Shown here piece by piece: positions 9,862-22,503 of a DNA stretch of 64,000 bases. A model generated the notes under the pieces. That model did not search any database. It was not told the DNA's origin and worked only from the letters and a program-made list of their open reading frames with translations. Position 1 is the first letter of the stretch. Every line of letters begins with the position of its first letter. The position numbers and the translations under genes were made by a program. The stretch spans positions 10,032,506 through 10,096,505 of the forward strand of contig NC_053137.1 in NCBI RefSeq assembly GCF_016808335.1. Reading direction: 5' to 3'. This DNA is from Panicum virgatum (taxonomy: Eukaryota > Streptophyta > Magnoliopsida > Poales > Poaceae).

Positions 9862-12800
9862 ATGGACACATACTCTAACACATTTTTACGGTTTCAATTA
9901 AGGATGGACCCCTTCGGTAATGACAAGGTCGCAAATCAATACATGTTGGACGCAATAAACGAAGATACGAGGGCCAACACCACCAAGCCAATCCCTGAAG
10001 AAGATGCTCGGATAGCTGATTCATTCCTGAATATGTCTGGAGATGCCGATGAAGAAGATGATGACTTTGCGCCGCTACCCAATCAACGGCAGCATGTTCC
10101 AGTACGAATCTTAAAACTATATGCATGGTGACTTCGGTAGATTAGTTTTGCGATTAACATATCTTTTCTGTAATTTAGTCGACCTCCGCATCGACTTCGT
10201 TGAGCCAGTCAAAAGGGAGATGTCGGAAAACTAAGAAAATGGAGGGAAGATAGGTCGTCACAGAAGTGGACGCAGAGGGCTGTCCAAGTGCTCCAGAGGC
10301 TGCTAACACAAAATTTGTCAACCAATGTGGGGTTATTGTTCAGGCAAGAATTTCGATCACCACAAGACTATGGAAAACGAGCAAACCCGAAGAATAGCAA
10401 CACGCCGTGCCTGCACATCAGAAGGAAATGCTATGGGCAAAACTCAAGGATATGTTCACTCTTCCTGAAGGAGTTGACCAAGAACTTGTGAAGAAATGTG
10501 CCTTGAAAAAGATGGCCCTTGCCTTTGTAACTTTCAAGAAGAAGTTGTACATCAATTACATCAAGAAGGATAAGGAGCCGAATTGGGACGATCTTCCTCA
10601 GGTTAAACCATACTGGGAGGAGTTCAAATAATACAAACTATCAGAGGAAGCCCAAGAAAAATCTGAACAGGCCAAGGTGAATGCAGCAAATAAGAAGTAC
10701 AGCCACCACCTTGAGGCTGCCGGGTACAAGAAGTCAGTTAAAAAATGGCAGAAGATGGAGCAGGACCTTATGGATAGAGGCATCAGGCCGACCACTTGGG
10801 ATTGGCCGGATAGATTCAAGTGGAAGTTATTTGCTAATGGCGTGACACTAAACCAGTTGGATGGAAGTTTGGTCGTGACCGAGCATATGCAAGAAGTGTC
10901 CCGCGATCTAGTGGCTGCAATAGATGAGACCCAACAAGGAACATTCCAGCCTCAAAGGGAGAATGATGAGCTGACAAGGGCATTAAAGAATCCGGAACAC
11001 CCTGCATGAGCCCGCGGCATCGGCGTGGTCCCATGAAAAGTTGCTTGGGCCGGAGATTCCTCTTACAAGACTCACCGAAAGAGCAAAGCCGAACAGGAAG
11101 AGAAATTTCGTGCCATACAAGAAGAGATGAATAGGTGGGTTGTGTCCTTGGAATCTCAGATGGACGCCAGGGTCAATGAGGCAGTGCAGCTAACTCTGAG
11201 CCAAAGGGGCACTGCTGGGTCACACCCGGATGTTGTGATAAGCCCGGCCTCTCAGCGACGCAGTAGCTGTGCATCCACGGCGGCGCCCGACGTACAAGCG
11301 GAACAGCAACCCCAGATTGAGCCAACGGCGGTAGATGACCAGAGGTATCTAGTGGATGATGTCACCATGCCGACACTGTGTGAGCTTCATGTGCGAGCAA
11401 GAAATATATCCATTCATGTCGCATACGGGTCAGCCCTGCCTCTGAATCCTTCTACTACAATTCATGGAAGGCCGATACCCCCTGGCTACACCTCCATCAC
11501 AGCCGAGCAGATAGTTGGAAACAATGAGGATCTTGAGCTCGACTTCGTTGGAGGGGATGGAGAGAAGACATTGGGAGACGCACTGCACGGGGTCGTTCTA
11601 TGGCGCAAGGCCGACATCAAACTTACTGCAAGCACAACGGCTCCAGTGCAGACCGATCGCCCGTCTCCACGGCCTCCCTCACCGCCGTCCCCACAACCAC
11701 CTCCTTCACCACCGTCTCCGTCGGCGCAAAGGGCCACGAGTACTCCAACTCCTCCTACACCAGAAAAAGGAAAGAAAAAGACAGCACCCCTCCCAGCGGC
11801 TGGACCCTCAATGAAGAAGCAGAAAACGGTCGAAAGAAAATTAACCTATGAGAAAACCGCTGAGGATTTGGAAGAGGAGACTGCTCGATACATAAAAGAA
11901 CAATTGAAGCCTAAAGTCCCTCCGCCGAGGGAAAAGGTACCTCTAGAACTAGGGAAAAAGTCTCTCGCAAACCTAGACAACCCACAAAAACCGAAAAGCT
12001 TACCCTCGGACTATGATCATACTCTGACAATGGCACACAAGGTGAGAAATCTAAAGAAAAAATGTGGCAAGACCATTCCTCAGCTTGGCACACAACAAAA
12101 AGAACTCGAGCCCCTCCGGGTGCCAGGGTTGCCACTCCTACACCCGACGGACGTATAACTCCAGGCGGACCTAAAGGCCGCGATATTTCTTTCTGAAACT
12201 GGATTAACGCTAGAGGAGGCAACGGGGCAAGTGGAGGTGGAAATCCCTGTCGCTCCCATTCTTACTCTATTCTAGCATGGAAAACCTTTTATCACTGAGG
12301 AAGAGGAGAAAAGTCTAGGCACGCAGATGTTCAATTTGCATAGATGGTACCTGCGAATGTCGAATGACGAAGGGAAAATGTTTGGAGTCAAGTATCGTGA
12401 TCATGATTTCTTCCGCGTGAAGGACGACTTCTGGGTGTACTTCAAAAATTTATATCACATTTACCATCGACAAGCCCTCGACGCCTCTATCATCACCATT
12501 TGGGTTTTGTAAGTATCACTTACCTCTACATTAATACTTTTTGTTAACAAGAACATAATTATATGTGTGCATTATAAAATTTCTATTGTATTGTTTAGAC
12601 AGGAGACCCAAAGAAGCCGAAAACATGGATGGCACCATCAGATCGGCTTCATGTCTCCTTTGCTAGTCAACCAGAAAGTGCTCAATGAAAATTACAAGGA
12701 AATGTGCCAAAACATGTACGATTTGTTGACTAGGCAAAATTACAAATCCTATATATTCATACCATACAACTTTGGGTAAGTCTTGGTCGACTCAATCCTC

Positions 12801-13529
12801 TGTTATATTACTAAATAAATAATGAGTCATCTAATGCATGTATGTATATATCCTATCTATATCTGCAGTTATCATTGGATTTTACTCATACTTTCCGTAG
12901 AGACCGGCAACCTTATAGTCTTTGACTCAATGAGAAATCCAAAGTCCGCAATCCAACATATCCTAGACCCCTTGAACAGGTAAGTTCAGTTTGCACAATC
13001 AAATCATTTTTCTGTTAATAACAATTTCTGAATATCAAACTTAACTTTCAGCGCAGGGTTTGGAAAAAATTTGTGAAAAATAACAAAGGACGTGGTCAAT
13101 GGAGGCCCGAACTGAACGTTAACATGGATTATCCGGTATGTTGATTCATAAAGATTTGTCTAGTTAAGTATATAATCCCAAATTGTTCTAAATTGAGTAA
13201 TTTATTTGTTTCTCCTTAAGTGTGCGAGACAACAACAAGGAACTGATTGGTGCGGGTACTACGTATGCGACTACTTGCACATCATGACTCCATGCAGGAA
13301 GGCTACTGATGAAGACACGAGAGTACGTCCAAACCGTTCACTACTATATTTTCATAATTGTACTAACACACAGGATGTTAATCCTTTTTTCCTAAATGAT
13401 AGATGTCTCAAATGGGGGATGAATGTTGTGCGAGCAGCTCACTGGATTCATTTTGAACGAGATCTTGGATCCTAGAGGCAAGTTCTACCACGACGGTCAC
13501 ATCCATAGAGGACTTTCATCGACCTCCTG
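9862..13529 (+). pseudogene. CACTA 1 second gene: Ulp1-like (C48) cysteine protease, decayed
   Basis: This is a multi-exon gene in the same order as its counterpart in CACTA 2. An acidic N-terminus ends at a donor near 10101. A long exon follows (10407-12158 in one frame, with stops at 10629, 11007 and 11034). Then comes a Pro/Ser-rich linker and several short exons with GT-AG borders near 12512, 12778, 12979, 13134 and 13321. The protease core shows the catalytic His in 'GYHWILL' (12873-12875), Asp in 'VFDSM' (12924-12926) and Cys in 'GTDWCGYYV' (13251-13253). The last exon ends in 'NEILDPRGKFYHDG'. Ulp1 proteases cut SUMO-like tags; the role in CACTA elements is unknown. The protease part looks better kept than the middle of the protein. 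Confidence 0.75.
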
Positions 13530-13814
13530 AGGGGATCAGTAGTTGGACTACAAACATGACTTGTACATTTCTAAATATTTTTAAACGTTATGTCTTGATG
13601 TTTGTAAATTTGTAAATATATTAGTTCATCTAATTAGCTTAATTATATGCTCGCATTTCACTTTTACTTAGTTTCAAATATTCTCTGAAAACGAACACGA
13701 ACGACCAATGAACATATGGTACTGTAGAGCTTGAGTGCGTTTAGCAATTATAAAAGAATAAATAGTAAAAAAATATAACAAACAAAACTGGATTTGGGAA
13801 GAAAAGGAAAAATG

Positions 13815-14053
13815 TCATTGGTACGGGTTGGAAAGACCAACCGGTACCAAAGGGGCTGCCACCTTGCGTCAGCGTGGCAGCCTCTTTGGTACCGGTTGGA
13901 CTTTCCAATCGGTACCAATGTGTGCCTAAGGCACCAGGTTAAATACCCGGTGTTTTAGACCCAAGCCAATGGTCTCGGTTGCGGGGCACCGGTTGGGAAA
14001 CCGATACCTTACGCCCTTCTCAGCCGGTGTTGAACGCCTGTTTTCTAGTAGTA
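13815..14053. repeat. Subterminal hairpins and right terminus of CACTA 1
   Basis: Four inverted repeats built on ggtaccggttgg / ccaaccggtacc lie at about 13820-13854, 13889-13920, 13926-13960 and 13980-14008. The terminus CTAGTAGTA follows at 14045-14053. They match the internal array at 7723-8102. Confidence 0.75.
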
Positions 14054-15175
14054 CAATTGCGTTTGGTTGGGGTTTAAGGTGGAAAAGATGCTGGAAAAGA
14101 CTGAAATGCGGTTCAATTCCTAGAAAGGCTTCGCAAAGATGAATAAAAATAGAAATACGGAGGATAGAATTTGGGGTCAAGTGATGCAGTTGAATCCCCC
14201 AATGATGCAAAAGGCCTCAGAAGAAATCAGAAGTGGGGATTCTGAGACAGTGCAAGATATAAGATTGAAATATTACAGTTTCGTTTGGTCCTTCACGAGG
14301 AAGTGCTTCTCCTAAGGCTTTATGCCAATGAACTACTTCACGGGATTGAAGGAGTTTCTCCTCTTCAAGACCAAGAAGATGGAAATCAGAGCACTTGCTC
14401 TCCATCCTTCTTTCTCCACTAGGTTTGCCGATCCACTGGACTTCTCCTTTTCTTTTCCCAGGCTCTTTTTGGGCACCATCTGGATGTGGGGAGGCTTCCT
14501 TCTTGCTGACATGCTCGGGGGCTGGTGGTGACTAGTTTCTGGATGCAAAGGAATCAAGGATGGAAGAGAACAACTAAGAGCAGTGGCGGCGGATTCAACT
14601 GCGCAAGATTGAGAGTGTGCTAACCCTTGGTTTTACCGACTGATTAAATAGCCCAGTCAGTGGCAATTTTGTTAATATCTGAAAGATGAAGAGTCACGCA
14701 CCAGTTATGGTTCATTTTGAACATTAAATTCTGGGATTTTTTCTTATTTGGAATACTCCAAATTTATTGAGCCATTATGTATACCACAATTTTAGATCCT
14801 TAATTCCAAAATTTTGGGATTTGGCTCTATGGCTCGGGGGCTACAGGGTACGTGTCATAAATGGCATGTTTTTTAAAGTGATTTGAAAGGCAAGAGATGA
14901 TTTGGAAAAATTTTGAAGACTGATTTGACCCTCAGCCTGATTCTGCGATTTGACCTAAGACTCGAGGGCTACTCCATATGGAGCGTGAGTTCATCGCGCA
15001 CCATACAAACGAACATTTGGGGCTTGAGTACCTCATAGCCTCGATACAGCCAGGGAAATACTCGGAAGACTACTCGAAGCACTCGACGAAGTATTGGAGG
15101 ATTCCAGAAGCACTCGACAACATCTTCAGAAGTACTCGACGCCTGCATGACTCGACTGCGAAGTGCTCGGGGGCT
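14054..15175 (+). mobile_element. 3' internal remnant of a Ty3/Gypsy element
   Basis: Non-coding sequence directly left of an LTR. It carries four polypurine-like motifs CTCGGGGGCT or close variants, near 14514, 14832, 14962 and 15165; the last directly precedes the LTR. CACTA 1 interrupts it on the left. No pol domain remains. Assignment to Gypsy is by the style of the polypurine motif and LTR only. Confidence 0.5.
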
Positions 15176-15604
15176 TGTCAGACCCGGGGCAGCGGGACTG
15201 CTCACAGGCGTGGAATATTCTAGAGTAAATGATAGCGCATGGAATGTACTTCACCTCGCATGTAGCTATTCGTATAGAAGTAGAACTAGTCGATGTACAA
15301 GGAAACTACCCGACCGTGATGGAGTGGGACTTTATTAGTACTCGGTTAGAACTTTCCATGTAACCCTGTTCCCCTGGATTATATAAGGACGGGCAGGGAC
15401 CCCTCCGAAACAGACAACCTCATACACAATCATCTAAGGCAATACAAACCACCACACAGGACGTAGGGTATTACACTCCGGCGGTCCGAACCTGTCTAAA
15501 TCTTTGTGTTCCTTGCACCATCGCGTTCTGATCTCGGCGAGTCCCTGCCTACAATCAATCTCCTCGGGGAATCCCTTGGAGAGCTTGGCGGCTAAACACC
15601 GACA
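15176..15604 (+). repeat. Gypsy-type LTR (429 bp), 3' copy
   Basis: It begins TGTCAGACCCGG directly after the polypurine run GTGCTCGGGGGCT and ends AAACACCGACA. A TATA box TTATATAAGG lies at about 15378-15387, followed by a short leader. The expected TSD on the right is GACGC (15605-15609); the left copy is outside. Ends are short and imperfect (TGTC / GACA). Confidence 0.7.
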
Positions 15605-15664
15605 GACGCCGCTAACGCCATCACTCTCAAGGAGGCTTCTCCATGCTTGTTGGAAACAACCACC

Positions 15665-16345
15665 ATGGCTGCCCTCTTCGTCACGACGATCTGCCACTCC
15701 TCTGCTTGCTTCACTTCCTCTACTGCTCCACCATCCACCCCTGCTTCCTCACCCAAGCTTTCGTTGTCCATGTTAGATTGATCTCTCTACTAATGGGCCC
15801 AATGGCCTGTTAGGTCCTTGATCCGCGCTTTGAGCGGGGGGCCCAACCCAATATGGTTGGTGGGCCCCTGTCACACTGTGCTATAAAGAAAGGTGGGGGC
15901 CGGAGGCTCTGTTCACGAGGTTGACCTGAGCCATACTCCCACCGACACAACCCTAATCCGATCCGAGGGTGTGTAGCCAGTGACAGGAAGCCGCCGCCTC
16001 TGCACGTCGCCACCATCATCCTCAACCCCGATGCCCCGGTGCCCTCTCTATCACCCGTTGCTGCCCGAGTGCAGATCATCCTCAATGAACCAACGATGGC
16101 CAGCACGAGCAACTCCACCGGCGAGGGTCCTCTCTCTTCTCCCTCTATGTGTTCTCTCTTCCTCTGTTTCTAGATCTAGGACCTCCTCTTGTAACTTGTA
16201 TAAAGAAAAGATGAAGGAAACCCGACTCGATCTATGTACTGTGTGATCCTAAAGTCTAACAGTCCATTGTTGCCCTTGCGGTTCAGCCTGCTCCCAAAAA
16301 TGGAGGAGATCGAGGAAGCCATCACGGCCCTTAGAATACTAGTGA
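15665..16345 (+). other. Possible plastid-transit-peptide-like exon interrupted by a solo LTR
   Basis: ATG 15665 opens a Ser/Thr/Ala/Pro-rich, nearly acid-free stretch starting MAALFVTTICHSSACF that reads like a chloroplast transit peptide. After 36 residues it runs into a solo LTR (15771-16261). The sequence resumes right of the LTR and meets a stop within about 25 codons. I do not recognise a family. It may be a dead gene start or chance; there is no intron or downstream exon I can support. Confidence 0.25.
15771..16261 (+). mobile_element. Solo LTR (491 bp), TSD GTCCA
   Basis: It starts TGTTAGATTG and ends AAAGTCTAACA (7-bp inverted TGTTAGA/TCTAACA). Perfect 5-bp direct repeats GTCCA flank it at 15766-15770 and 16262-16266. 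A TATA-like CTATAAAG lies near 15881. No internal region is present, so the element was lost by LTR-LTR recombination. The orientation given is that of the TATA box. Confidence 0.9.
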
Positions 16346-17755
16346 GACTAATCCTTTTGCTATGTTCTTGGTCATACCAATCCCTTTGCTCCGGGATTCG
16401 GGGTGCTAAATTTTCCCATACTCGTGTTTAATTTAGTTTTCTTTTTCAGTGCATAGTAAAGAGAAGCAAGTAAGCAATGAGTCACGATCCACACTTCCAT
16501 GGCGATTACATTCAGGTGCTTCTATCTTTCTGCCTGTGGCAAATGCAGCCTTCCTGATGCTTAAACTAAGCTTGCAATCAAGTTTCTAGATGCAAGATAA
16601 CCTGAATTTACTTTGATATGTTCAACAGTGTGCCATGTGCTTCTCAATTTCATCAATAGAATTGTATTACCTTATTATACCATATAGCAACCGTAATTTT
16701 AGACCTTTATCACCGACTTCCATCACTGCAGTTTATAGCATGCCTGTTCATGTGCCCAACTGCAGGTAGTCATGTTGGCTGCAAGCTGCTAGGAAAATGC
16801 CTCAATGTGCGGCAAGGTAAAGTGGTTGCTAAGAAATTAATTCCTAGCTTCCTTATATCTGCAAGGCTAGTTTCATGTCCAACTATTTTAATCGGGCTGA
16901 CACTCGGCAATTCCATCTAATTAGTACTGGCACTGCATTACCAATATAGCTACTTATGTAGACATTTCCATTTGTGTATATCTACGTGGCAGTGATATTT
17001 TTCCTTCCCTAATTATCTGGTTCCTTACATTACAATTTGTTTATATGATGCCAGTTCAAAAGAGGCGCATTGGTATGTCTTCGGTTGGTTATTTGCAGTT
17101 CTGATTTTATTTTGTTTTATCTGCAAATTTTGTGTCACAAGCTCCTATTTTCAGCTCATCTTTGTCCAACATCCTTCTCTGATTTTATTGCCCTGCTTGA
17201 CTTAAGAGATGATCTCTAGATATGAATATGTCGCTTAAGAGGCTTCTTGTGCTTACTGATGTTACACTTGTATTACATACCTATGAAACATGATGTGCAC
17301 AAGGGCGAAAGAGAAGGAAAAAAATTTGATGCAGGAGGGCTGCAAAGCGCTCTCCGTGCAACCCCTCTCCCGATGTGCGCCGCGTGGACATCTTCTAGAT
17401 CGGATGTCTTCGTCTCCTTTACGGTCGGCTCCTGGAATCAGCGCTATGCAATATATTACCTTGGAAGAACAATTGAAAACTTGAGATTCATGGCATTTTT
17501 TGGGGTTTCAGGATGCGAGATAATGATATTCCAGGTAATGGAGTAGCTAATGATATTCCAGCTAATTGAGACAATATTATTTCATTAGCTGATTGAACCT
17601 AGCTAATTTCAGCTGAAAACGTTAAAAGGCCAATTTACAGCCAACCCTTCTGTTGAATTTCCCACCGTATCAACACCTCTTGGCCTTCCATAATTACTCG
17701 CCAGCGTCCGTATTTATCGTCCGATTGATCTATCGGTGAGTAGTGACGACGAGAG
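16267..17755. other. Unassigned intergenic DNA
   Basis: No TE domain, TSD pair or recognisable coding exon found. The ORFs present are short and lack conserved motifs. The composition (T-rich with interspersed GC patches) would suit introns of a dead gene, but nothing proves this. Confidence 0.4.
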
Positions 17756-17774
17756 GGTCACTACTCCAGCACCC

Positions 17775-17940
17775 CCCATCACCGCCGATTCGTAAGGAGT
17801 ATCACCAACGGTTCGGGAGGTGTTGGATTTATGTCGTTGGTGATGAGAGGGCTATCACCGCCGGTTGGTTCTAGAACCGGCGGTGATGGATGGGCTATCA
17901 CCACCGGTTATTGTAGAACCGGTGGTGATGACTATTTTCC
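17775..17940. repeat. Left subterminal hairpins of CACTA 2
   Basis: Three inverted repeats built on ATCACCGCCGGTT / AACCGGCGGTGAT, near 17778-17851, 17852-17888 and 17890-17930, follow the left terminus. They match those at the right end. Confidence 0.8.
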
Positions 17941-18173
17941 AACTAAAAAAATATATATTCAGATATCAATAATACAACATTTGTATAGCATATATAATAC
18001 ATAATTATTGCAGCAGAATTGAACCATAAGATATTATACATTGAAATCAAATGAGAGAGTTCAAACATCATAATAAAAAATATAGAGTCCACCCATCAAG
18101 TTTAAGAACATCTAGTCCATACACCAAATATATTACAATGCTTGACAAGAACGATACAATCTAGACATTACAC

Positions 18174-21100
18174 CTAGATTATGCTGTACTCAGATCCTGG
18201 CTTCACCACGTAGTCCACAAGCCATCCAGCTAGTTCTTCTTGAAGTGCTACTAGCTCGCCCATGAGCAATTCACGTGAATCCAACTCAGTGTTCTGAAAA
18301 AAAATGACACAACAACAAGATATTAGACAAGTTAGATAATTCAAGACACAAGAACATATATCAATTAACCATTTCATACAAACCATTTCGGCGCTTCTGC
18401 AATCGCCGGTGTAGCAGTGCATGTAATGCATTACATAGAACCCACAGTGATCGTTGCCCGGAGGCTGCTTGAGGATGTAGTTAGCCTCTTCTACAGTGAA
18501 GTCTCCCCAAAAAGGTCTATGGATTTTGTTTTTCTTACGGTACTTAGCGAATGCCCTATATATGAGCGAAATTATGAAATAGAAATTGCATGAATAAGAC
18601 ACACGACATTGAAATATCGTATAAATTCACTTGTTTTACTTACTTGTTGAGGACATCAATGACGGGCTGGATTAGTGATAATGGCCTCTTTCGTGAGTCA
18701 TAAACCTCGATTCGACTATCGTTAAGGCTGATATCGAGTAGGACATGATGATAACTATATATAAGACACAACAAAGCAAATTAATAATAACCGTGGTGAG
18801 AATAACTTTGATATGGAATTAAAAAACAAACTTACAAGCAATTGTATGAAAGAAGTATGGATCTTTTATCCTACATGGAGAGGAAAGCTTTGTACAAGTA
18901 GTCAACGGTACTTAGTAAATTGACTGTGTTCTCATGTACGGTGCTAGGGTCCAAGAAGCCTATATTGTTAATCCCACATCGTCTACATTTATGTGACTCC
19001 ATTCTAGAAAAAAATAATGAAAAGTTAAACATGCTAATGAGTGATAAATGACGACGGATGATCAGTAGTGAGGATACTTACACAGTCCACAAGGTCATAA
19101 TTGAGACGTCGAGAGCAACCTGTTGGTAGAAATGATACAAGTGCTCGAAATCAACCCACACTCTGCCTTCCCCCTTATGAAGATCTTCATCAAGATAACT
19201 TGCCCCAAACAGCTTACTTTTTTGCATCTTGTACCAAGAATGCAACTGTCGCATTCTTGTGGGTAGCTTTGAGATTTGTTCTGGGGCCACCAGATCTTTC
19301 CCCAATTCAAATTTCCAGGTAATCGGTGGTAGTGGCAATGGTTGTTTCCAGCAAATCTTCTCCATACTCAATTTGAAGAAGTTCTAACTCTGTCATGTTG
19401 TTTTGTTCACAAAATGCGGCCCGTTCAGCTACATTTAACTTGTGTGCAGCTCAGGTTCCTTCACGCCACCTCTCTATATTCATAGTTCGCTCATAGTCTG
19501 AAAGCGGAGGTTGATTATTTCCAGTTTGCGGCATTTTCATTAAGTTTAAGAAATGGTCCATTGCATCTTTGGGGACTATGAAGTCCTCCTCTACTTTCTT
19601 TCCTTTTCTTTGAGTAGCGATGTTATGCTTCCACTCACCTGTTTCTTGCCCGTCCCTTCACATGGTCCCTCTGGCTTTTCTGCCGGTTCTGAATATTGCT
19701 TCTGAGATAATATTTTCTGTGTTCTCGATGATGTTCGCCTTTTTTTCGGAGGGCTAGGAGGAGTTAGCTCTCTTTGAGGTGATGGCGGGCTTGATTCTCT
19801 GTTGGACTTTGGTGAAGGAGGTAGGTCCCTCTCCGTTGACTCTCGAGGATCATCATCGGATGACTCAGATTCTGATTCAAATATTATGTAGCGTTTCCGC
19901 CACGCCACAAATCCTCCGATGTTATCCCCTAGCAACCTACTGCCATCACCGGGGATATCCAACTCCACATTTTTGTATTTCCTCTTAACAAGAGAATCAA
20001 CGGTAACCTTTGCATAACCTTCAGGTAAAGGGCGATTATGCAGCATAACCCCTTCGCCGGTTGGCCAAGCCTGACCTACAGCCACCTTCATATCAAAGAA
20101 CTTCTTATGGATGTATAGCTTGCAGGTTGTTGGTTGTGTGATCTTATCCACAGGGAAGGTGACTCCAACATCCTCCTCAGGCAACGCAGTGCTTCCACAG
20201 CTACTCCGAACCAACCCTTGTGGACTTGTAAGATCTGGCGCAGCATCTCTCATTGCTTCTCCTGGTGCCAAGGGAGCACCACGGGAAAGTGATTCCACAA
20301 GCTCAGCCCGAAACTTCTCATTCGTTGCATTTACTTCTTCACGGACAGCTTGTAAAAGACTTTGTCACTCGGCCTGTTGTTGAGCATTCCTCCTCCCATG
20401 GCTCCTAGTATGTGCCCAAATGTTCGGGGAAGGCACACCTCCATGGAACATTGCCGGTCCCACGTGTGCGCCCTGGGTGCTCTTTGGATCCAAGTGCTCG
20501 AGTCAGCTCATCGTTCTCCCTGTCTGGCATGAAAGCGCCAGTGGAAGCAGCCTCGTGTGCTTCCTGAATCTTGCGCCCAAGATCCTCAGCATCACGATCA
20601 CGAAAACCAAGGGAAGCATCAGGATTGTAGTACGGACCCCTCGCTAGAAGATACCTCACGGCCCGAGGATCCCACCCATCTGTCTGCAGCGTAACACCAC
20701 TATGGACCAGCCTCTCTGCTTGCTCCTCCCACTCGGGTATTTTTCTAATATACCCACGAGAGCTGGTCTTATGGGGCTTATCATTTTTCCTACAATTCTG
20801 TGAATTTGTGGCGCTGCTAGCTTGTGCCTCCTCTGACCTCTTGTACAAGACAAACTGTTCCCAAAAAGATCGTTGGTTCGGAAAATCCTTCCAATCTGGC
20901 TCAGTTTCATTCTTCACATGCTTGTTCAAGGTAAATTTGAAGTACCTGAAAGAGTTGCCCATGAGAAACAGTGCTCGACACCGTGCTAATGGCTCTGAAT
21001 CCTCGGGGAAGATGAACTTTTCTTTCAACTTGGCCCAACATATTTCCTTGATTGAGTCTGGTACCACCCAAGTCTTATCCTTCGTATTCCAATACTTGTA

Positions 21101-21524
21101 CGTGATGGGCACATTTTCCTTCACCACCACCCCAATAGCTGACTTGTATGGCCCCATCACCTTGACAGGAGCGACGGGCTCACCTAATTCATCGAGCTCG
21201 GTAATAAGAGACCGACCCTTAGGCATCTTGTTCCGACCTCGTTTGGCCCTATCGGCAGCTGATGTCGTGGTCTCTTCCTCAGTCTGAGCTGGCGCCTGCA
21301 CATATGTTGAACAGTTATTTCCTACAATTGACCAATTAGAAGAGCATACATATATGCGACACTGAATTACCTCATCATTTTGGTTGAGGTTTAAGTGCTC
21401 AGAAGGGCTTCCATCCCCTCCACCCTCACTATTACTACGGGCCCCTCCATCATCATTCTCCGCATTATTCTCAGCTTCAGCTTGTTTCCCACGACGAGAC
21501 TTGAATCGTGAAAATCGCCCCATT
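18174..21524 (-). pseudogene. CACTA 2 second gene: Ulp1-like (C48) cysteine protease with long N-terminal region
   Basis: Read on the minus strand it starts at MGRFSRFKSRRGKQAEAE (21524). A short first exon ends at a GT near 21373 and resumes at about 21297 with an Arg/Lys-rich stretch. A long helical region follows to 20405. After a break (stops between 20404 and 20299) comes a domain with 'YAKVTVDSLV' and a Ser/Pro-rich basic linker to 19591. Then short exons at 19371-19078, around 18650-18770 and 18602-18174. The protease triad is visible: His in 'SYHHVLLD' (18748-18750), Asp in 'VYDSR' (18707-18709), Cys in 'NDHCGFYV' (18444-18446). The layout equals that of CACTA 1. The substrate and role in the transposon are unknown. 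Confidence 0.75.
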
Positions 21525-21599
21525 ATACCTGCATATGAGTAAAGAAGCATGGTTTGCTCAAAAAGCTTACGGCACAGAGCAGCATTTTCTGACACCACA

Positions 21600-22450
21600 A
21601 AATAAGACGTGATGCATCCATGGCGTCTGACAAAGTATTATACCATCAGAACAAGGTAATATGGAAAAGGAACATAACACTATGGCCTAGGATCAAAGAT
21701 CTACTATATGGTGCAACTATATAGTATACTGTAAAACTGGGCTTTGCGATCAGTCTACAGAGATTTATCCATTTTGACTTTTCAATGGAGTGGAAGGGAA
21801 CAGAATTTCTGAGGTGCTAGAGAAAAAGTTGTGATGTGAATCGTGCAATTACAATAATTTCCTTAACACAGACTTTCTGTCTTAAGCAGCCAAACAATGA
21901 TTGTTTCATATGTAGTATCGCCGTGTTGTCGGACTGATTTCTGGTTGTGTCAATTTGCTTTCTTTGAGTTTGCTTGAAGTGGAGTTCACTCTTTGTGTGG
22001 TTGTTGGAAGGAGGGGGAGTTCAATACACGTATGGCAGTTTAGCTCTTAGTCACTGAACCTGCAAGTCTGATCCTTGATTTGAAGGCAAGCTATTCTTCA
22101 TTTGTTTGTTCTGTGGCTGCTTCATTTTCTTATCCACCTGCAGGCTTGAGACCATTGATAAAATTGATGGTTCACTTTGGTTAATTTTTTCTCAGTTGCA
22201 TACTTGCATTGAAATGCAGAAGTAATGGAAGTTCTAGTTAAATTACTCATGAATAGTTCCTTGTCAAAGAGACAAAAAAGATAGTAAAAGAGGAACAAAG
22301 GAAGTAGAGTACATACACCAACCAGGCATAGCCTGATCCATCTTGCTCTTTCATTCAGCAAATAAAAAAAGGCTAGGCTGATCTTCTTGTATACTAATGC
22401 TACTGCTTGCTAGAAATGGGAGTAATTAGGATTATTAGAGTATGCAACGC
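21600..22450. other. Non-coding DNA inside CACTA 2
   Basis: T-rich sequence between the Ulp1-type gene start and the captured exon. No conserved reading frame found. It may be captured intron sequence or the 5' region of the second gene. Confidence 0.4.
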
Positions 22451-22503
22451 ACTAAGACCAATGAACAGATTAGGATGGAAAAAGGGAACTAAAATACACT
22501 TCT

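Larger units (their letters stand above)
6316..14053 (+). mobile_element. CACTA (En/Spm-type) transposon 1, right part
   Basis: The element is cut on the left by the Athila-like insertion. In order it holds the TNP2 C-terminus, an AT-rich repeat block, an internal hairpin array ending in a TATA box, a GC-rich leader, microsatellites, a decayed Ulp1-type gene and a subterminal array of accggttgg / ccaaccggt hairpins. The right end, CTAGTAGTA at 14045-14053, is the complement of a CACTACTAG terminus with its last base changed. The left terminus, and so the TSD, is outside the window. Confidence 0.8.
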
